Shown here: positions 37,153 to 45,057 of the stretch, one piece after another | Layout: the number at the start of each line of letters is the position of its first letter | How positions within the stretch are numbered: the stretch's first letter is position 1 | Source of the DNA: Deltaproteobacteria bacterium UBA4427 | Lineage (GTDB): Bacteria; Myxococcota_A; UBA9160; UBA4427 | Direction: 5' to 3' | DNA: 47,793 bases | NCBI GenBank assembly: GCA_002390675.1 | Contig: DGPZ01000020.1 | Coordinates: forward strand, 1-47,793 | Program-made: the position numbers and the translations under genes | Notes under the pieces: model-generated | The model's database searches: none | Told to the model about the DNA's origin: nothing | What the model saw: only the letters and a program-made list of their open reading frames with translations

Positions 37153-37283
37153 GTTCGGATCTCCAAAAATGTGATTCGTGCGCCAGGAATGAGCGCCTCG
37201 TTGGTTAAATGATCGTAACGGATTCGGCGCGGTGCGGAGCGCTAGTTTTTTATAGACTTGACCGTCCACCAAGGAGACCATTA

Positions 37284-38366
37284 ATGCGCGCCGCCACACT
37301 GACCGCCGTAAATCAGCCCCTAGAAATCCTCGATATCAGCGTCGATAAGCCCCGTGCCAACGAAGTCCTCATCACGACAGCCGCTGCGGGTGTCTGCCAT
37401 AGCGACATGCACTTTCAAGAAGGCAAATATCCCTGCGCTTGTCCGACTGTTTTAGGTCACGAAGGGGCGGGTGTTGTCGAGGCGGTGGGATCCGAGGTGA
37501 CCTACGTGAGGCCCGGCGACCATGTAATTACCTGCGTCTCCATGTCCTGTGGCAACTGCCGCAACTGCTTTCGCGGGAAGCCGCATCTCTGTGCACACGA
37601 AGGACTCATCCGTACGCCCGAAGACGGGCCTCGGTTAACGCGAAAAGGCGAAGTCGTGCATCAGCTGACGGAGCTTTCTTGTTATGCAGAGCAAATGTTG
37701 GTCCATGAGAAGGCGGTCGTGAAGGTTTCGCCTGAAGTGCCTCTGGATCGCGCAGCGTTACTTGGATGCGCGGTCACGACGGGTGTTGGGGCCGTACAGA
37801 ATACGGCAAAGGTCGGCCCCGGAGATACGGTGGCGATCGTTGGCTGCGGCGGGATCGGCTTGAATGCGATTCAGGGTGCCCGCATAGCAGGTGCTGAGCG
37901 CGTGATCGCGGTGGATATGCGGAAGGATAAACTCGAACTTGCACAGGTTTTTGGCGCAACCGACACGGTCGATGCGAGTGATGTGGATGTGGTTGGCGAG
38001 ATCCTCGAGATGACCGGCGGCGGAGTCGATCACTCGATCGAAGCAGTGGGCCTTAAGCAGACGGCCGAGCAATGCTTCAACATGCTTGCCGCGGGCGGTA
38101 CGGCTACGGTGATCGGAATGATTCCGATCGGGGTATCAATCGAGCTGCAAGGAGTCGCGCTTTTGGCGGAACGGAAGATTCAGGGGTCGGTGATGGGATC
38201 GAATCGATTCCGAATCGACATGCCGATGTACGCGAACCTTTACTTGCAGGGGCGGCTTAAACTTGATGAATTAGTTTCGCGCACGCTGACCCTTGATGAG
38301 GTTAATGACGGCTTCGCGGCGCTACGAACGGGCGAGGTTGCGCGGTCGGTGATTACGTTCTCGTGA
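37284..38366 (+). CDS. Zinc-dependent alcohol dehydrogenase, class III-like
   Basis: Medium-chain dehydrogenase of 360 residues. Catalytic zinc ligands are Cys38 (GVCHSD) and His59-Glu60 (LGHEGAG). The structural zinc site is Cys89, Cys92, Cys95 and Cys103 in the CGNCRNCFRGKPHLC segment. The cofactor domain shows GCGGIGLNAIQGA and an acidic Asp at AVDMRKDKL, indicating NAD. It follows the class III/NDMA-type alcohol dehydrogenases more than class I-like bacterial enzymes; substrate may be a long-chain or aromatic alcohol, or a thiol adduct. ATG 37284 has AAGGAG at 8 nt, while the upstream extension of 25 residues has no start signal. It converges on DUF547 across 66 bp. Confidence 0.93.
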   Translation: MRAATLTAVNQPLEILDISVDKPRANEVLITTAAAGVCHSDMHFQEGKYPCACPTVLGHEGAGVVEAVGSEVTYVRPGDHVITCVSMSCGNCRNCFRGKPHLCAHEGLIRTPEDGPRLTRKGEVVHQLTELSCYAEQMLVHEKAVVKVSPEVPLDRAALLGCAVTTGVGAVQNTAKVGPGDTVAIVGCGGIGLNAIQGARIAGAERVIAVDMRKDKLELAQVFGATDTVDASDVDVVGEILEMTGGGVDHSIEAVGLKQTAEQCFNMLAAGGTATVIGMIPIGVSIELQGVALLAERKIQGSVMGSNRFRIDMPMYANLYLQGRLKLDELVSRTLTLDEVNDGFAALRTGEVARSVITFS

Positions 38367-38432
38367 TGCGCGAGCTTACGACAGATTGTCCCGAAGCGAC
38401 GGAAAAGCGGCTTGTCGCGCGAGGGGGCTCTT

Positions 38433-39290
38433 CTAACGACTGAAATCGTTAAGCGTCCAGTCGTAGTTGAGGAATTTGATTCGCGCTTGCCTGCCTTCGT
38501 TTTGCAGCCACGCGGCATCCGTCGCGGGGACGTAGCGGGCGATCGTCGAGAGGACGCCCCCGCCGGTCTCGAAGTCTTCCTCGAACCAATCGAAGATGGC
38601 GGAGACGCTGACCTGATTCCGCGTGCGGTCGATTGAGACTCCCTTTCGGGGACTAGAGAGCCATTGCCTCATAGCAGCGTCTAGGTCGGCCCCCAATCGT
38701 TCGGTCGTGAATGGTGTTCGGGCGAGCGGCGGACAGGATGTTGAAGCGCAAACGATCGCTGCATGGATCCGGGGTTCCCCCATCTTTCGCAGAATTTCGT
38801 GTTCGATCTCGCCTAATGAGAGCGTGCGCCCCTCGATCGTCGCGACTTCGACATTCCAGACCGGGGAGAAAAACGAGCCGATGTCTCGGATGCTGTCTAG
38901 GGGATAGTGCTGGAGAACGAGATCGATCGTGAGGATGTTGTAGGCGTTAATCCAGAAGGCGAGCTTGCCTTCTCGGTCGAGCGTACCGGGACGCGCGCTG
39001 CGAATTTGCGCGACCAGGCGTTTCCAGTCCTCGGAGCGGCCAAGCGCTCGGTAGTCGACGCGGGTCCCGACGACGTCCGCCACAGATTTGGTGTGTGCCT
39101 CGAGAAGACTTGCGTAAAGCGCTCGGTCGAAGGGGGACTTTTTTAGGGGGTTCGCGCGTGTCTCTGATTTTGCCGGCGTGTCCTGGGCGGAACTCGTTGG
39201 GGCGACGAGTGTGAGGCCGACGGAAAAGAGGACGCCCAAAGCGATACCCAGGACAGCGCGGAGTCGAGGGGGACGAGAGGTGCAGGGCAT
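38433..39290 (-). CDS. Exported DUF547 protein
   Basis: Secreted protein of 285 residues. After a signal peptide (ALGVLFSVGLTLVAPTSSA, cleavage before QDTP) it carries a DUF547 domain with FWINAYNILT, SFFSPVWNVE and CASTSCPPL, the conserved core of the family, which is thought to have a papain-like fold with a Cys residue but no proven enzymatic role. Length is normal for bacterial members. ATG 39290 has GGAG at 11 nt; an alternative upstream in-frame start would add 16 residues before the signal peptide. It diverges from the cytochrome c lipoprotein gene by about 200 bp. Confidence 0.87.
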   Translation of the reverse strand: MPCTSRPPRLRAVLGIALGVLFSVGLTLVAPTSSAQDTPAKSETRANPLKKSPFDRALYASLLEAHTKSVADVVGTRVDYRALGRSEDWKRLVAQIRSARPGTLDREGKLAFWINAYNILTIDLVLQHYPLDSIRDIGSFFSPVWNVEVATIEGRTLSLGEIEHEILRKMGEPRIHAAIVCASTSCPPLARTPFTTERLGADLDAAMRQWLSSPRKGVSIDRTRNQVSVSAIFDWFEEDFETGGGVLSTIARYVPATDAAWLQNEGRQARIKFLNYDWTLNDFSR

Positions 39291-39487
39291 GAGGACTATT
39301 TCTCCATTAAACCGGCGAGCGGGGGCGGTCCGTTCCACGAATTCTACGTTGAGAATCGGATCTTGGTTTCGGATGGTGCAGATTCATGCCTCGGAGATTG
39401 GCGCGACATAGGAGCGCGGATAGACTCCAAAAGGATCGAAACGAGGGCGAGGAGAAGAGCTTGGAAAAGGAACAAGGAACGGCTCAG

Positions 39488-39949
39488 ATGCGACGAGAAT
39501 ATTCCTTCGGATGGACGGTGGTTGCAATTGGATGCCTCGGACTGCTCTTCGTGGTCGGTTGCTCTGATGATTCGGGAGAGACGTCGCCGCCGATATCGTC
39601 CAAGTCCTCTATGACGAAGCCGGCTCCGTCCGCTCCCGTGCCGCCGCCCGGCGTGCCTGAAATGCCTGCCGAGCCAGCCATCGATACCCGCACGCCCGTA
39701 GAGCTAGTCAAAGCCGGTCGCGGGGCCTACAACGCGAATTGCATTGCGTGTCACTCCGTTGACCCGACCCAGGACGGTGCACTCGGTCCAGCGGTTGCCG
39801 GATCGTCCCTCGAACTGCTTACGGCACGCATTCTGCACAGCGAATATCCGGAAGGGTATACGCCGAAGCGGCCGAGTCGCTTGATGGTGCCGCTGCCCCA
39901 TCTTGAGGAACGCTTGCCGGAACTCGCGGCCTACCTCAACAGCTTGTAG
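39488..39949 (+). CDS. Lipoprotein monoheme cytochrome c
   Basis: Membrane-anchored cytochrome of 153 residues. A signal peptide ends in LLFVVGC, a good lipobox, followed by a Pro/Ser-rich linker of about 45 residues and a small class I cytochrome c domain: heme-binding CIACH, a region LGPAVAGSS, and Met of SRLMVPLP as the possible axial ligand. ATG 39488 follows AAGGA at 9 nt; a longer frame from 39386 is charged and unlikely. The gene converges on the PuuD-like membrane protein with 182 bp between stops, suggesting but not proving that the two work together as membrane electron carrier and oxidase domain. Confidence 0.87.
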   Translation: MRREYSFGWTVVAIGCLGLLFVVGCSDDSGETSPPISSKSSMTKPAPSAPVPPPGVPEMPAEPAIDTRTPVELVKAGRGAYNANCIACHSVDPTQDGALGPAVAGSSLELLTARILHSEYPEGYTPKRPSRLMVPLPHLEERLPELAAYLNSL

Positions 39950-40053
39950 TCGAGCGCCTTTGGACTCGAGGCGGCTGAACTAATAAGTGCCGGTAGCGGC
40001 TTCCGCAGGGACCGCGACCCGGATGTACTTTGCGCTCCTGTTCGACGCCGACA

Positions 40054-40093
40054 CAAAAAAACGGCCCGCCCAGCTTGAAGCTGAGCGGGCCGT
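40054..40093 (-). terminator. Rho-independent terminator of the PuuD-like gene
   Basis: On the minus strand a 9-bp stem (ACGGCCCGC at 40061-40069 with GCGGGCCGT at 40085-40093), extended by inner pairs CAGCT/AGCTG, is followed by an uninterrupted run of seven T (40060-40054 read as A on the plus strand). It lies about 40 bp after the stop at 40132. The hairpin may also serve the convergent cytochrome gene, though no T-run exists on that side. Confidence 0.92.
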
Positions 40094-40131
40094 CTCACGT
40101 TCTGAACGCGACGTCTAAGCCTGAGGAGGCG

Positions 40132-40842
40132 CTAGCTGTTAAGCAGCGCGCCGATCAGGTAGAGCACCAGCCACAGGGCGAGGCCACCGTGGATCGTGCC
40201 GGAGACGGACGTAAGCGGCTTCTGCGTGGCAGCGCCGGGACCGATGAGACCGTTGATCTCGACGGCAACGATCACGCCACCGGCGACGAGCCAGTACATC
40301 ATGTCGTTGGTGCCCGACAAGAAGCCCGGCAGGTTAGCTGCTGAGATCATGAAGAAGAGCATCGGGATCGAGAAGAGCGTGTTCGTTCGGGAGGCCATGC
40401 CGGCCTTGCCGCCGCGAGCTGCCGCTTCCGGGATCGGGTCACCACCGGCCGCAACCTGCTCGGCGTTGGCGATCACAACCTGCTGTGCGGGCCAGATCAC
40501 GAACCAGACGTTGGCAAACATGAACGTGCCCATTAGGCCGCCGGTCATGATCTTAGTCATGTAGCCGTCGGTCATCGGAATGCCGAGGCTCATGGCGCGG
40601 TAGCCGACGATGGTCCAACCGGAAAGGAACGTGAACATTGCTCCCCAGCGGAACCACCAAAGGGCGTTCGGGACGAGGCCACGAGTCATCGGGCCCTTCG
40701 CGGGGCCACCGACTTCAGTGCCGAAGAACGGAGTCTGAATGAAGTTGAAGTAGTAAAGGACGCCGATCCAAATGACACCGGCGAAGACGTGCAACCAGCG
40801 CATCAGGACTTCGAGGCCGGCTCCGGTCGTAAAGAGTTCCAT
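40132..40842 (-). CDS. Membrane domain of PuuD-type urate hydroxylase (PF06181), stand-alone
   Basis: Integral membrane protein of 236 residues with about seven segments, matching the N-terminal part of bacterial urate oxidase PuuD (formerly DUF989). Landmarks are LMRWLHVFAGVIWIGVLYYF (20-39 approx.), PNALWWFRWGA, MFANVWFVIWPAQQ and the C-terminal GTIHGGLALWLVLY. PuuD normally continues into a cytochrome c domain; here the protein stops after the membrane part. A separate cytochrome c lipoprotein is encoded next door. No other purine gene is present, so urate as substrate is doubtful; similar stand-alone proteins are common in aquatic bacteria. ATG 40842 has AAGGG at 9 nt, and a sigma70-like promoter is visible upstream. 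Confidence 0.85.
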   Translation of the reverse strand: MELFTTGAGLEVLMRWLHVFAGVIWIGVLYYFNFIQTPFFGTEVGGPAKGPMTRGLVPNALWWFRWGAMFTFLSGWTIVGYRAMSLGIPMTDGYMTKIMTGGLMGTFMFANVWFVIWPAQQVVIANAEQVAAGGDPIPEAAARGGKAGMASRTNTLFSIPMLFFMISAANLPGFLSGTNDMMYWLVAGGVIVAVEINGLIGPGAATQKPLTSVSGTIHGGLALWLVLYLIGALLNS

Positions 40843-41232
40843 GGGTTTATCCCTTCCAATCAAGGCTAATGGCGACCTAGGGTGATGACTAAGGCCTGTG
40901 GCCGCAATTATATCACGGCACTCGCGACCGATCCGGTCGCTCCCCCAAGGCGAATTCGTAAGTGCGTAATTCTATCCGCCCGCGGGCGGGAATCTAGTGG
41001 GATTTCGAAATCTGAGGACGGAAAGCGCCGGAGTTGACCCGACTCGGGGTTAGCTGCAGCTAAGATTCGGATGGGTCGTAATCGCCTCGGTCACTCTAGT
41101 GTCGAGGAGGGGGCAGGCGAATCGCCACGATCGCCTATCCTCAGAAGCTCGTCGGGTCCGAACCGGATCGGCGCCCCCCGCATGCGAAATTTGAGTGAGC
41201 GATGGCCTTTGCCCATCGCGGAGGATGGAAGA
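40843..41232. other. Divergent control region between the PuuD-like gene and metG
   Basis: About 390 bp. It holds the promoter-palindrome described at 40907-40940 and the perfect palindrome TAGCTGCAGCTA at 41051-41062, which lies about 170 bp upstream of the TTG start of metG. TTGACC at 41034-41039 could be a -35 for metG, but no -10 at proper spacing is seen. The sequence 41071-41232 is open in the metG frame but is not counted as coding because the family N-terminus begins at 41233. Confidence 0.5.
40907..40940 (-). promoter_or_regulatory. Promoter of the PuuD-like gene with overlapping palindromic operator
   Basis: On the minus strand a perfect TATAAT (40912-40907) lies 65 bp before the start codon at 40842. 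The -35 zone is occupied by a perfect inverted repeat GCGACCG-ATC-CGGTCGC (40924-40940), with no consensus TTGACA. The layout suggests a regulated promoter where a dimeric factor binds at -35. The only other dyad in the region is TAGCTGCAGCTA (41051-41062), nearer the divergent metG. Confidence 0.6.
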
Positions 41233-43281
41233 TTGGATCGACGTCAGATCCTGGTGACGAGTGCGCTCCCTTACGTGAATGCCGGTATTCACCTCGGCTA
41301 CATGGTCGAAGCGCTGCAGACGGATTTCTGGTTGCGGTTTCAGCGATTGCGGGGCCACGAGGTCCGCTATTTCTGCGGCGACGACACCCACGGCACGGCG
41401 ACGATGCTGCGTGCCCAGCGCGAGGGCCGCGAGCCGGAAGCGCTCCTGGACGAAATGAAGGCGGCGCATATTGCCGACCTCAACGCTTTTGACGTGGTCC
41501 ACGACAATTTCAGCAGCACTCATACGCCCGCGAATGAGGCTTTGGTGGGCGAGTTCTGGTCGGCGCTCCGTGAGCAGGGCTGCGTTGCGGAACGCGATGT
41601 GACGCAGTTCTTTGATCCGGAGGCTGGGATCTTTCTCGCGGATCGATTCATCATAGGCGGCTGTCCTAAATGCGAGTCGCCGGATCAGTACGGCGACAGC
41701 TGTGCGAATTGCGGTGCGACCTACGAACCCACGGAGCTGATCGACCCGAAGAGCGCGATCAGTGGTGCGCCGCCGGAAGAGCGGAGTCATCGCCATTTAT
41801 TCGTGGAGCTCGAACCCTTCCACGAGTTCCTCGACGAGTGGACTCAGGCGCCTGGCCGAATGCCGCCCGAGACGGCGAACTGGCTGAAGGGGACCTTTCT
41901 CGCGGACGCGCTTCGTGATTGGGATATCTCGCGACCCGCACCGTATTTCGGGATCGAAATTCCCGACGCGCCGGGCAATTATTTCTACGTATGGCTCGAT
42001 GCGCCGATCGGTTACATCGCAGCAACGAAGGAATGGTGTGACGAGACCGGCGAATCCCTCGATCGATGGTGGCGCAATCCCGATTGCGAGATTCACCACT
42101 TCATCGGCAAGGATATCGCCTACTTCCACACGCTCTTCTGGCCCGCCATGCTGAAGACGGCTGGATTCCAGTTGCCGAAGACCGTGCACGTTCACGGGTT
42201 CTTGACTGTAAATGGCGAGAAGATGTCGAAGCGAACGGGCACGGCCGTGTTGGCACGAACCTATCTCGATCACCTCTCGCCGGAATTCCTCCGCTACTAC
42301 TACGCGAGCAAGTTGTCGGCGAAGGTTGATGACATCGACATGAACCTCGACGAGTTTGTTGCGAAGGTCAATTCGGACCTCGTAGGTAAGGTTGTGAACC
42401 TAGCGAGTCGCACCGCCCGGTTTGTTAAGGGCGAAGGTCTGCCTGCGTATCCGAACGCGAAGGATGACGGACTCTTTGCCGCGGGCGCGGCATTGAGTGA
42501 CGAAATTGCGGAGGCGTACGAAGCACGGGATTCGAACAAGGCCATGAGGCTGATCATGGCTTTGGCGGACCGCGCGAATGAGTTTGTTGAAGCGCGTGCG
42601 CCCTGGACGCTTAAGAAAGACGAGTCGAAGCAAGAGGAGCTGCGCGAAGTTTGTGCGATCGCCCTCAATCTCTTCCGGCAGATCACGGTCTACCTAGCAC
42701 CCGTTCTGCCGCGTTTCGCAGAGGAGTCGTCGCGCTTATTAGGCCTCGAAGGCGAGACTCGCTGGGAGGATGCGTCTTCGCCCGTAGAAGGCGGGGAGGT
42801 CGCGAAGTTCAAGCACCTCATGGAGCGGGTTGACCCCGAAAAGGTCCAAGCAATGCTAGATGCGAGTCGAGCCGGGTGGGAGGCATCTGAAGCCGAAGCG
42901 GCAGCCGCCACGGGTTCGACAGACGAAGCCTTTGATGGCGAACCGCTTGAGGCTGAGATCACAATCGATGATTTCGTGAAGGTCGATCTGCGCGTGGTAG
43001 AGATTGTCGAAGCGAAGTCCGTTCCGAAGGCAAATAAACTCCTGGAGTTGACGCTTTCGCTGGGCGGCGGCGAAACCCGAACAGTCTTTGCTGGGATTAA
43101 GAAGGCATACAAGCCGGAGGATCTCGTCGGTCGTATGACGGTCATGGTCGCGAATCTCGCGCCTCGTAAAATGAAATTCGGGCTCTCTGAGGGGATGGTG
43201 CTTGCTGCCGGTCCTGGTGACTCGGACATCTATATTCTCTCGCCGGATTCGGGCGCGAAGCCCGGGCAGCGGATCCGCTAG
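41233..43281 (+). CDS. metG: Methionyl-tRNA synthetase
   Basis: Cytoplasmic class I synthetase that charges tRNA-Met, 682 residues with C-terminal tRNA-binding domain. The catalytic core matches E. coli-type MetRS, with a zinc knuckle Cys144, Cys147, Cys157, Cys160. The HIGH signature reads HLGY (20-23), with Tyr for the second His, and the KMSKS loop reads KMSKR (330-334). The C-terminal EMAPII/Trbp111-like domain starts about 575 (ITIDDFVKVDLRVVEI). The start is TTG 41233, because GGAGGA (41220-41225) sits 7 nt before it and MDRRQILVTSALPY aligns with the family N-terminus; in-frame ATGs at 41071 and 41182 would add unusual extensions and have no ribosome-binding site. It is followed 32 bp later by a flavin-binding gene. 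Confidence 0.96.
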   Translation: MDRRQILVTSALPYVNAGIHLGYMVEALQTDFWLRFQRLRGHEVRYFCGDDTHGTATMLRAQREGREPEALLDEMKAAHIADLNAFDVVHDNFSSTHTPANEALVGEFWSALREQGCVAERDVTQFFDPEAGIFLADRFIIGGCPKCESPDQYGDSCANCGATYEPTELIDPKSAISGAPPEERSHRHLFVELEPFHEFLDEWTQAPGRMPPETANWLKGTFLADALRDWDISRPAPYFGIEIPDAPGNYFYVWLDAPIGYIAATKEWCDETGESLDRWWRNPDCEIHHFIGKDIAYFHTLFWPAMLKTAGFQLPKTVHVHGFLTVNGEKMSKRTGTAVLARTYLDHLSPEFLRYYYASKLSAKVDDIDMNLDEFVAKVNSDLVGKVVNLASRTARFVKGEGLPAYPNAKDDGLFAAGAALSDEIAEAYEARDSNKAMRLIMALADRANEFVEARAPWTLKKDESKQEELREVCAIALNLFRQITVYLAPVLPRFAEESSRLLGLEGETRWEDASSPVEGGEVAKFKHLMERVDPEKVQAMLDASRAGWEASEAEAAAATGSTDEAFDGEPLEAEITIDDFVKVDLRVVEIVEAKSVPKANKLLELTLSLGGGETRTVFAGIKKAYKPEDLVGRMTVMVANLAPRKMKFGLSEGMVLAAGPGDSDIYILSPDSGAKPGQRIR

Positions 43282-43313
43282 GGGCGCGTCGCGCGCGCCG
43301 GGAGGCCATTCAT

Positions 43314-43856
43314 ATGTCCGAACTCTTTCCGTCGTTTACGGATGAACACCAGCGATTCATCGCCGCTCAACCGATTTTCTTTGTCGCGACCGCGGCGCAA
43401 GAAGGATCGGTGAACCTTTCGCCCAAGGGCGGTCCGAGTGTCGCTGTGCTCGGTCCGAACCGGCTGCTTTGGCAGAACCTGACAGGGAGCGGGAACGAGA
43501 CCGCGGCGCATCTCCTAGAAGTGAACCGGATCACGATGATGTGGTGCGCTTTTGAGGGGCCACCTTTGATCCTGCGAGCGTACGGCTCGGCGACGGCGAT
43601 TCATCGTGATGACCCGGCTTGGTCCGAATGTGAGAAGCTAATTCCTGCAACCGTCGGTTCGAGGCAATATTTCGAGATCGACGTCGACCGGGTTCAGACG
43701 AGCTGTGGCTACCAGGTTCCGCTCATGGACTACCGCGAAGATCGCACAGCACTCACGAAATGGGCGGAGAAGCGCGGCGAAGAGGGTGTTCGCAAATACT
43801 GGACGGAGCGCAATGCCGAGAGCATTGATGGCCTTCCAACGCGGCGTCCTAGGTAG
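43314..43856 (+). CDS. Pyridoxamine 5'-phosphate oxidase-family flavin-binding protein
   Basis: Split-barrel protein of 180 residues (PF01243 type). FFVATAAQEGSVNLSPKGGP (about 22-41) is the FMN-binding strand pair seen in the family, then NRLLWQNLTGSGNETAAHLL and NRITMMWCAFEGPPLILRAYG complete the barrel. Members of this subgroup are annotated as general FMN/F420-binding oxidoreductases, not as the vitamin B6 enzyme, and the substrate is unknown. ATG 43314 follows GGGAGG at 8 nt. It is 32 bp after metG and probably co-transcribed, although functionally unrelated to it as far as one can see. Confidence 0.85.
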   Translation: MSELFPSFTDEHQRFIAAQPIFFVATAAQEGSVNLSPKGGPSVAVLGPNRLLWQNLTGSGNETAAHLLEVNRITMMWCAFEGPPLILRAYGSATAIHRDDPAWSECEKLIPATVGSRQYFEIDVDRVQTSCGYQVPLMDYREDRTALTKWAEKRGEEGVRKYWTERNAESIDGLPTRRPR

Positions 43857-43929
43857 GCTGACTCACGCCGAGTGGGCCTAGAGCCTACCGCCGTACTTCT
43901 ATGCCGATAGGCTGTGTCGGCGCGGAGGC

Positions 43930-45057
43930 TCAGCGCCGTAGGCCCAAGTTGAGGACGCGCTGAATGAGGTCGGGGTAGGAAATACCGGCTTTTTCAGCGG
44001 CCGAAGCGAGTTCTTCGAAGTTTGCGAGCTCGGGGTTTGGGTTCGCTTCCAGAAAGTAGAGGCGGCCGTCTTCGGAGAGTCGGTAGTCAATGCGTGCATA
44101 GCCTTCGAGGGAGAGCATCCGGTAGATGCGCTTGCTCACGCGCTCGAGATCCTTAGCCACCCCATCGGGCAGCTTCATGGCGCCCTGAATCCGAACGCCG
44201 TGCTTCTTCTGGTAGTGGACGTTGTGCTTTAGGCTTTCCGTTGCGATGAGGTCTTCACCCGGCTCGAGTTCATCGACGATCAGTTCGCGTGGCGGCAGAG
44301 CCACGAGGCGGTCGTTGCCTAGCACGCCAACGTAGATTTCTCGGCCAGGAATGAATTGTTCGACGATCGCATCGGTCCCGATGCGTTCGTGCATGAACTG
44401 CACGCGAGCCTCAAGCGCATCGCCGTCTCGTACAATCGAAGCCTTTGAGATCCCCATCGAAGCCTCTTCGACGAGTGACTTCACGATCAGCGGGAAGTCC
44501 AAGCGTTTCGGTCGCCGAACTCGGCGGCCTTTGCGCACTGTAAAGAAGCGCGGAACCGTGATGCGGTGGTACATGGCCACCTTTTTAGACAAAGCCTTGT
44601 CGCGAGCGAGTACTAGGCCGCGTGGATTGTTGCCCGTGTAAGGTACGCGCAGAAGTTCCAGGAAAGCGACGACATGCTGGTCGTAGATCGCTTCTCCCTG
44701 AAACTCGTCGAGCAAGTTGAATACGATATCGGGTTCCCATCCCTCGACGGTTTTACGAATAGGACTCAGAGCATCCCGGACGCCTAGCTTCTGTGTTTCA
44801 TGACCGAGTTGATTGAGCGCTTCGATGATGTCGCTCTCGGTCTTAACCCTGTGAAATTCACTCTCAGAGAGCGTCGAGATGTCATCTGGGGGAACGAGGT
44901 CCTCATGCATGAGGACGAGTACGCGAAGCTTCTTGCGATGTGTCTTCTTGCGCCGGTCGAGGCCTGTGGGCCCGGCTATTTTTTTGGCGGGGCTCTTGAC
45001 TGCTTTCTTCGGAGCGGGCTGTGTTTGGTCGGGCCCCTTGGAGGAGTTCTCGCTCAT
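43930..45057 (-). CDS. ATP-grasp ligase, D-alanine-D-alanine ligase-like
   Basis: Carboxylate-amine ligase-fold protein of 375 residues. The first 45 residues are Lys/Pro-rich and disordered. The domain order is N-terminal fold (LRVLVLMHEDLVPP), central PYTGNNPRGLVLARDKALSK as in Ddl, ATP site FPLIVKSLVEEASMGISKAS, VEQFIPGREIYVGVLG and the metal-binding ARIDYRL ... FLEANPNPEL. All are conserved, so it is likely active, forming an amide or peptide bond with ATP. True Ddl lacks the basic tail, so the substrate may differ. The start ATG 45057 overlaps the stop of the metallopeptidase gene (ATGA), indicating translational coupling and a common function; an in-frame TTG 45069 is less likely. Confidence 0.9.
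   Translation of the reverse strand: MSENSSKGPDQTQPAPKKAVKSPAKKIAGPTGLDRRKKTHRKKLRVLVLMHEDLVPPDDISTLSESEFHRVKTESDIIEALNQLGHETQKLGVRDALSPIRKTVEGWEPDIVFNLLDEFQGEAIYDQHVVAFLELLRVPYTGNNPRGLVLARDKALSKKVAMYHRITVPRFFTVRKGRRVRRPKRLDFPLIVKSLVEEASMGISKASIVRDGDALEARVQFMHERIGTDAIVEQFIPGREIYVGVLGNDRLVALPPRELIVDELEPGEDLIATESLKHNVHYQKKHGVRIQGAMKLPDGVAKDLERVSKRIYRMLSLEGYARIDYRLSEDGRLYFLEANPNPELANFEELASAAEKAGISYPDLIQRVLNLGLRR

Noticed and set aside
39488..40842. One broken puuD gene
   Set aside because: The two parts are on opposite strands, each has its own start signal, and the cytochrome part has its own lipoprotein signal. They are separate genes.
41071..41232. N-terminal extension of MetRS by 54 residues from ATG 41071
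   Set aside because: No ribosome-binding site and no resemblance to the family. TTG 41233 has GGAGGA at 7 nt and gives the normal N-terminus.
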